Source: an uncultured bacterium (lineage in GTDB: Bacteria > Desulfobacterota > Desulfovibrionia > Desulfovibrionales > Desulfovibrionaceae). Taken from it: a DNA stretch of 18,730 nt. The stretch is taken from NCBI GenBank assembly GCA_905215675.1, contig CAJMRA010000005.1, positions 1 through 18,730 on the forward strand, read 5' to 3'. The notes under the pieces were generated by a model. That model made no database searches. It was not told the origin of the DNA and saw only the letters and a list, made by a program, of their open reading frames with translations. The position numbers and the translations under genes are program-made. Of the stretch, positions 15,635 to 18,730 are shown in pieces (positions within the stretch are counted from its first letter, which is position 1; each line of letters opens with the position of its first letter).

Positions 15635-16347
15635 TGTCGGCCGGGACGCTGCGGGTGACGTCGCTTTTCCTCAGCATTGACGGCGAAGTCAATGCCTGCG
15701 GACAGGGCGTCCCTTCCTTCTTCATTCGTCTTGCGGGCTGCAATCTGCGCTGCTGGCAGGCGTTCGGCGGCTGCGATACCGTCTATTCCTTCGGGCCGGG
15801 AACGCCCATGACCGTGGAGGAGCTGCTGGCCCGCGTGGAGGCGTCCGGCTGTCCCAAGGTGACGCTGACCGGCGGGGAACCGCTGTTGCAGCGGGGTCCG
15901 GCCCTGGCGTCTCTGTTGCGGGGGCTGCGCGAACGCGGCGTCTTCGTCTCCATGGAGACCAACGGCAGTATCGCCCCGGAGTTCGACGGGCGGGAATGCG
16001 TGGGCAGTCTTGTGTACGACTACAAGTGTCCGTCCACCGGCTGCACGGAAGCCATGCTGCCCTTTGCGTCCCTGTTCCGGGCGCTGGGGCCGTCGGATTA
16101 TATCAAGTTCGTGCTGCGCGATCTTGCGGACTACGCCTTTGCGCGCGAGCGCGTGATCGAGGCGCGCGGGCTGCGGGGCGACGCGCCCGGCCCCGTGCCG
16201 GCCTTTTCGCCCATGCTGCCGGTTGCCGGGAACGGACTTGCTCCGGCGGCGCTGGTGGAACGCGTGCTGGCGGATCGGCTCTTTGAAGTGCGGATCAACG
16301 TGCAGCTTCACAAGTATATCTGGCCCGATGCCGACAGGGAAGTGTAG
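15634..16347 (+). CDS. queE: 7-carboxy-7-deazaguanine synthase QueE (radical SAM), atypical cysteine motif
   Basis: QueE is a radical-SAM enzyme that rearranges 6-carboxytetrahydropterin into 7-carboxy-7-deazaguanine, the step after QueD. The 237-residue protein has SIDGEV (14-19) in place of the usual SIQGEG, FFIRLAGCNLRC (29-40), CDT (47-49), the SAM-binding TLTGGEPLL (77-85) and METNGS. The 4Fe-4S ligands would be Cys36, Cys40 and Cys47. The spacing is therefore CX3CX6C rather than the standard CX3CX2C, with WQAFGG between the last two. The start at 15634 overlaps the queD stop and has GGAAGG upstream. The tail carries FEVRINVQLHKYIWP, the usual QueE end. The pairing with queD makes the function firm despite the odd motif. 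Confidence 0.9.
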   Translation: MSAGTLRVTSLFLSIDGEVNACGQGVPSFFIRLAGCNLRCWQAFGGCDTVYSFGPGTPMTVEELLARVEASGCPKVTLTGGEPLLQRGPALASLLRGLRERGVFVSMETNGSIAPEFDGRECVGSLVYDYKCPSTGCTEAMLPFASLFRALGPSDYIKFVLRDLADYAFARERVIEARGLRGDAPGPVPAFSPMLPVAGNGLAPAALVERVLADRLFEVRINVQLHKYIWPDADREV

Positions 16348-16397
16348 GGCCCGGACGCGGCGTCCGCAAAAGAATGCGGAAGGAGTCCCGGTCCCTG

Positions 16398-16446
16398 GAG
16401 CAATTTCAGTTTGAAACGTTGCGCGTTTCAAACTGAAATTGCTCTA
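16398..16446. repeat. Dispersed palindromic element, 47-base simple copy (perfect)
   Basis: Two perfectly complementary 21-base arms (16398-16418 and 16424-16444) flank the five-base loop TTGCG. The ends read GAGC and GCTC; TA follows on the right, TG precedes on the left. This is the best preserved simple copy. It lies between the convergent queE and gap genes, touching the T-run of the gap terminator, and may end transcription from the queE side. Confidence 0.9.
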
Positions 16447-16477
16447 AAAAAACCGGGAGAGGCAAAACCTCTCCCGG
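16446..16477 (-). terminator. Rho-independent terminator of gap
   Basis: On the minus strand CCGGGAGAGG, a five-base loop (TTTTG) and CCTCTCCCGG are followed by seven T's (16446-16452). It lies about 28 bases past the gap stop codon. It is a textbook intrinsic terminator and is separate from the neighbouring 47-base palindrome. Confidence 0.92.
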
Positions 16478-16505
16478 TCGCACATCTTCGGAAGCGGGGG
16501 CCGTT

Positions 16506-17522
16506 CTACAGGCCCTTTTCCTGCATCAGGCAGATCAGATCGCAGACACGGTTGGAATAGCCCCACTCATTGTCGTACCAGGCCACGGCCTTGATCAGGT
16601 AGCCTTCCTGCACGGTGGTGTAGGGCGCTTCCACGATGCTGGAAGCCGGATTGCCCTTGAAGTCCATGGAAACAAGGGCCTTGTCGTTGTATTCCAGAAT
16701 ACCCTTCAAATACGTGTCGCTGGCTTCCTTCAGTTTCGCAAGCACGGTTTCGGTATCCGTGTGCTTTTCCAGAATGCCGCTGAAGTCTACCACGGAAACC
16801 GTGGGGGTCGGCACGCGCAGCGAATAGCCGCTGAACTTGCCCTGAAGCTCGGGAATGACCTTGGCCACGGCCTGCGCGGCGCCGGTGGAGGTCGGAATGA
16901 TGTTGCAGGCGGCGGCGCGGGCACGACGCGGGTCCTTGTGGGCCATGTCGAGAATGCGCTGGTCGTTGGTGTAGGAATGGATGGTCACCATATTGCCGAT
17001 CTTGATGCCGAACTCCCTTTGCAGCACCAGCGCCATGGGCGCAAGGCAGTTGGTGGTGCAGGAGGCGTTGGACACGATATGGTGCTTTGCCGGATCATAC
17101 TTGTCATGGTTGACGCCCATGACGATGGTGATGTCCTCTTCCTTGGCGGGCGCCGTGATGATGACCTTCTTCGCGCCGTTGTCGCGGTGGATGGCCGCCT
17201 GCGACGCCTTGCGGAAAATGCCGGTGCTTTCCACCACCACGTCGACGCCGTAATCGCCCCAGCGCAGGTTGCCGGGATCGCGTTCGGCAAAGCAATGGAT
17301 TTTCCAGTCGCCGACGCTCGCCTCCTGACCGTCCACCACGGCGTCGAGCCAGGCCCGCCCGTAAACGGAATCGTATTCCAGCAGATGGAAATTGGTTTCC
17401 GCATCAAAAAGATCGTTGATGGCGACCACTTCCACACGATCCTTGTACCGCTGATGCAGCGCGCGGAAGACCTGACGGCCGATACGGCCGAAGCCATTGA
17501 TGCCTACACGAACCTTAGTCAT
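16506..17522 (-). CDS. gap: NAD-dependent glyceraldehyde-3-phosphate dehydrogenase (type I)
   Basis: The enzyme oxidises glyceraldehyde-3-phosphate to 1,3-bisphosphoglycerate in glycolysis, or the reverse in gluconeogenesis. The 338-residue protein begins with the Rossmann motif GINGFGRIGRQVFRA (8-22). Asp37 in AIND points to NAD rather than NADP. The active site is SNASCTTNCLAP with nucleophile Cys155, and WYDNEWGYSNRV lies near the C-terminus. The ATG at 17522 is chosen because GGAGG precedes it; the 42 extra upstream residues in frame do not match the family. It follows the GAF gene on the same strand, with a 47-base palindrome between them, and is closed by a strong terminator. Confidence 0.97.
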   Translation of the reverse strand: MTKVRVGINGFGRIGRQVFRALHQRYKDRVEVVAINDLFDAETNFHLLEYDSVYGRAWLDAVVDGQEASVGDWKIHCFAERDPGNLRWGDYGVDVVVESTGIFRKASQAAIHRDNGAKKVIITAPAKEEDITIVMGVNHDKYDPAKHHIVSNASCTTNCLAPMALVLQREFGIKIGNMVTIHSYTNDQRILDMAHKDPRRARAAACNIIPTSTGAAQAVAKVIPELQGKFSGYSLRVPTPTVSVVDFSGILEKHTDTETVLAKLKEASDTYLKGILEYNDKALVSMDFKGNPASSIVEAPYTTVQEGYLIKAVAWYDNEWGYSNRVCDLICLMQEKGL

Positions 17523-17527
17523 TGTTT

Positions 17528-17532
17528 CCTCC
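17528..17532 (-). promoter_or_regulatory. Ribosome-binding site deciding the gap start
   Basis: GGAGG on the minus strand, five bases before the ATG at 17522. It sets the start at MTKVRVGINGFG, the normal N-terminus of this family. Confidence 0.65.
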
Positions 17533-17624
17533 AGAAACGGCAAACAGCCGAACACATGCGATGATGACTCGCGGGGCCGCTCCGGGGCGTCCCGCGCGGG
17601 GAGCCCCTCGCACACGCGCCTCCG

Positions 17625-17673
17625 GAACAGTTTCAGTCTGAAACACAACGCATTTCAAACTGAAATCGCCCTA
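17625..17673. repeat. Dispersed palindromic element, 47-base simple copy (mutated)
   Basis: This copy is the same length (17625-17671) as the perfect one at 16398-16444. Its ends have drifted to GAAC and GCCC, and the arms are TTTCAGTCTGAAAC and TTTCAAACTGAAAT. TA follows on the right. It supplies the TAG stop of the GAF gene and lies within the leader region of gap. Confidence 0.8.
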
Positions 17674-18225
17674 ATCTTCGTAAACGGAATAGGCGTGTTT
17701 CGCCATCAGTTCGTAATTGTTGCGCAGCGCATCATGCAGCCGGGCGTTTTCAATGGACATGGCCGACAGCGCGGCGACGGCCTGCATGAAGGTTTCCTCG
17801 TCGGGCGTGAAATCCCGTTCCTCGGAAGAATAGACGCGGATCAGGCCGATGGTCTTGCCGTTGACCAGCAGGGGGGCGGACAGCACGGAAACCAGCCCTT
17901 CCGCCTTGGCGGATTCGGGATACTGGAAGCGGCCGTCGCTGGTGGCGTCTTTCAGGTGAATGATCTTGCCGCCGAGCACTTCCCCGTCAAGACCGCTGCG
18001 CCCCACTTCCACGGGGCCCTTGCGCATGTAGGTGTCGGAAAGACCATAGGCCGCCGTGGGCAGAAGGAAATGCCCCGTTCCGTCCAGCAGACGAATGGTG
18101 CAGGCCTTGCACGACATGGCCTTGGCGGCATGTTCGGTAATCTGCTGCAAGACGGCCGAAGGTTCCAGACTGGAATTGACGGCCAGAGCCACGTCACGCA
18201 ATGCGGCGAAATAATTCTGAGCCAT
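17671..18225 (-). CDS. GAF-domain protein
   Basis: This is a 184-residue cytoplasmic protein consisting of little more than one GAF domain (about 15-163), a small-molecule or redox-sensing fold. Typical features are SSLEPSAVLQQITEHAAKAM, GLDGEVLGGKIIHLKDA (78-94), SVLSAPLLVNGKTIGLIRVY (113-132) and FTPDEETFMQAVAALSAMSIENA (139-161, spelled in part). A CKAC pair (Cys39, Cys42) could be redox-active or bind metal, but this is speculative. No output domain is attached, so it may act by protein contact. AGGAGG precedes the ATG at 18225. It lies just upstream of gap on the same strand, which suggests shared transcription. Both its 5' leader and its stop codon are bordered by palindromic elements. 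Confidence 0.8.
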   Translation of the reverse strand: MAQNYFAALRDVALAVNSSLEPSAVLQQITEHAAKAMSCKACTIRLLDGTGHFLLPTAAYGLSDTYMRKGPVEVGRSGLDGEVLGGKIIHLKDATSDGRFQYPESAKAEGLVSVLSAPLLVNGKTIGLIRVYSSEERDFTPDEETFMQAVAALSAMSIENARLHDALRNNYELMAKHAYSVYED

Positions 18226-18251
18226 AAAAACCTCCTGGGCATGACGCCCGT

Positions 18252-18398
18252 TAGAGCATTTTTAGTTTGAACGCTTCGCGTTTCAAACCATACGGCCTGT
18301 CGTTTCGCGGAAAAAACGCGGTTTTTCCGCTCACTTTGGGCCGGGCGGCGCTGTGCCGCCGCCTCGCATTTCACCTTTTTCAAAGGTGAAACGCTCTA
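18252..18398 (+). repeat. Dispersed palindromic element, complete composite copy
   Basis: A TA-flanked 143-base unit (18254-18396), nearly identical to the copy at 9328-9475 over all four hairpins, including GGGCCGGGCGGCGCTGTGCC and the closing TTTCACC...GGTGAAA hairpin. It lies 26 bases before the GAF start codon, so it would be in that gene's leader or promoter. Confidence 0.9.
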
Positions 18399-18620
18399 GG
18401 GTCCGGTATCCCGTCTCCGCCGCGGACGGCGCGCCGCCGCGACGGATTCGCGGAAAAGACCAACCGTTTTGTTATTTTTTTCACAACAAGAACATAACGT
18501 CAAGAGCCGGCCTGCCCCGGCAATGCCGTCCGGGCGCGCGGACCTCCCGCAACGCCGGAAAACCGCCTTTTGCCGTTGCAACGGCATGGCGCGGAAAGCG
18601 ACGCCGGAGCGTTTTATCTT

Positions 18621-18671
18621 TAGAGCAATTTCAGTTTGAAATGCAACGCGGTTCAAACCGGCAATGCTCTA
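18621..18671. repeat. Dispersed palindromic element, 47-base simple copy
   Basis: A 47-base unit (18623-18669) with GAGC/GCTC ends and TA on both sides. The arms have some mismatches in the right half (GGTTCAAACCGGCAATGCTC). Its right TA is shared with the next element. Confidence 0.85.
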
Positions 18672-18730
18672 GAGTATTTTTAGTTTGAAACGCTGTGCGT
18701 TTCAAACCATACGGCCTGTCGTTTCGCGGA
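18670..18730 (+). repeat. Dispersed palindromic element, composite type, cut by the window end
   Basis: It begins TA-GAGT and runs through the first hairpin and the conserved core ATACGGCCTGTCGTTTCGC, matching the copies at 9328 and 18252. It continues past the end of the window. It abuts the preceding 47-base copy, sharing one TA. Confidence 0.85.

Larger units (their letters stand above)
18226..18730. other. Gene-free right edge rich in palindromic elements
   Basis: No coding region is credible here. The 505 bases hold a complete composite element (18252-18398), unique GC-rich sequence (18399-18620), a 47-base element (18621-18671) and the start of another composite copy (18670 to the end). 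A weak candidate promoter for the GAF gene lies in the unique part, with TTGACG on the minus strand at 18498-18503 followed by an A/T-rich tract. Any such transcript would run through the composite element. Confidence 0.6.

Noticed and set aside
9328..18730. Repeated units resembling a CRISPR array
   Set aside because: The copies are kilobases apart, differ in length and orientation, and lie between unrelated genes. There are no regular spacers and no cas gene.

Overview
This is a GC-rich chromosomal stretch with tightly packed, mostly housekeeping genes. The best guess for the host is a Desulfovibrionaceae-like member of the Desulfobacterota. That rests on gene content and base composition, including a diguanylate cyclase with a c-type-haem motif in its sensor domain. 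No rRNA or marker gene proves it. No phage, plasmid, CRISPR, tRNA or rRNA gene was seen.

Layout. Positions 224-5142 (minus strand) hold a complete branched-chain amino-acid ABC transporter operon in the order binding protein, LivH, LivM, LivG, LivF. Its genes overlap or nearly touch, and a strong hairpin sits after the binding-protein gene. Positions 5466-7938 (minus) hold the ribosome-assembly GTPase Der and an RluC-type 23S rRNA pseudouridine synthase. CinA (plus) is divergent from the pseudouridine synthase and converges on a cysteine-bearing flavodoxin-like oxidoreductase (minus). Positions 10376-15012 (minus) hold a two-gene c-di-GMP operon. Its first gene is a periplasmic-solute-sensing EAL protein with a degenerate GGDEF domain. 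Its second is a haem-c-motif PAS-GGDEF diguanylate cyclase, and the two overlap by four bases. Divergent from it are queD and queE (plus), two steps of 7-deazaguanine (queuosine precursor) synthesis. The window ends with a GAF-domain protein followed by NAD-dependent GAPDH (both minus).

The signal that ordinary annotation does not explain is a family of dispersed palindromic elements. There are seven clear copies plus one degenerate remnant, nearly all between genes. They fall into two size classes: a 47-bp simple hairpin (three copies) and a composite of about 144 bp with four successive hairpins (two complete copies, two 5'-eroded copies, one cut by the window end). Intact ends read GAGC...GCTC, mostly flanked by TA. 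In four genes (cinA, the flavodoxin, the diguanylate cyclase, the GAF gene) the TAG stop codon is formed by the TA flank plus the first G of the element. This fits a non-autonomous mobile element that targets TA, or a REP-like element, moved by an enzyme encoded elsewhere.

Other points of note are a non-canonical cysteine spacing in QueE (CX3CX6C) and a Cys/His-rich insertion inside the GGDEF domain of the cyclase.
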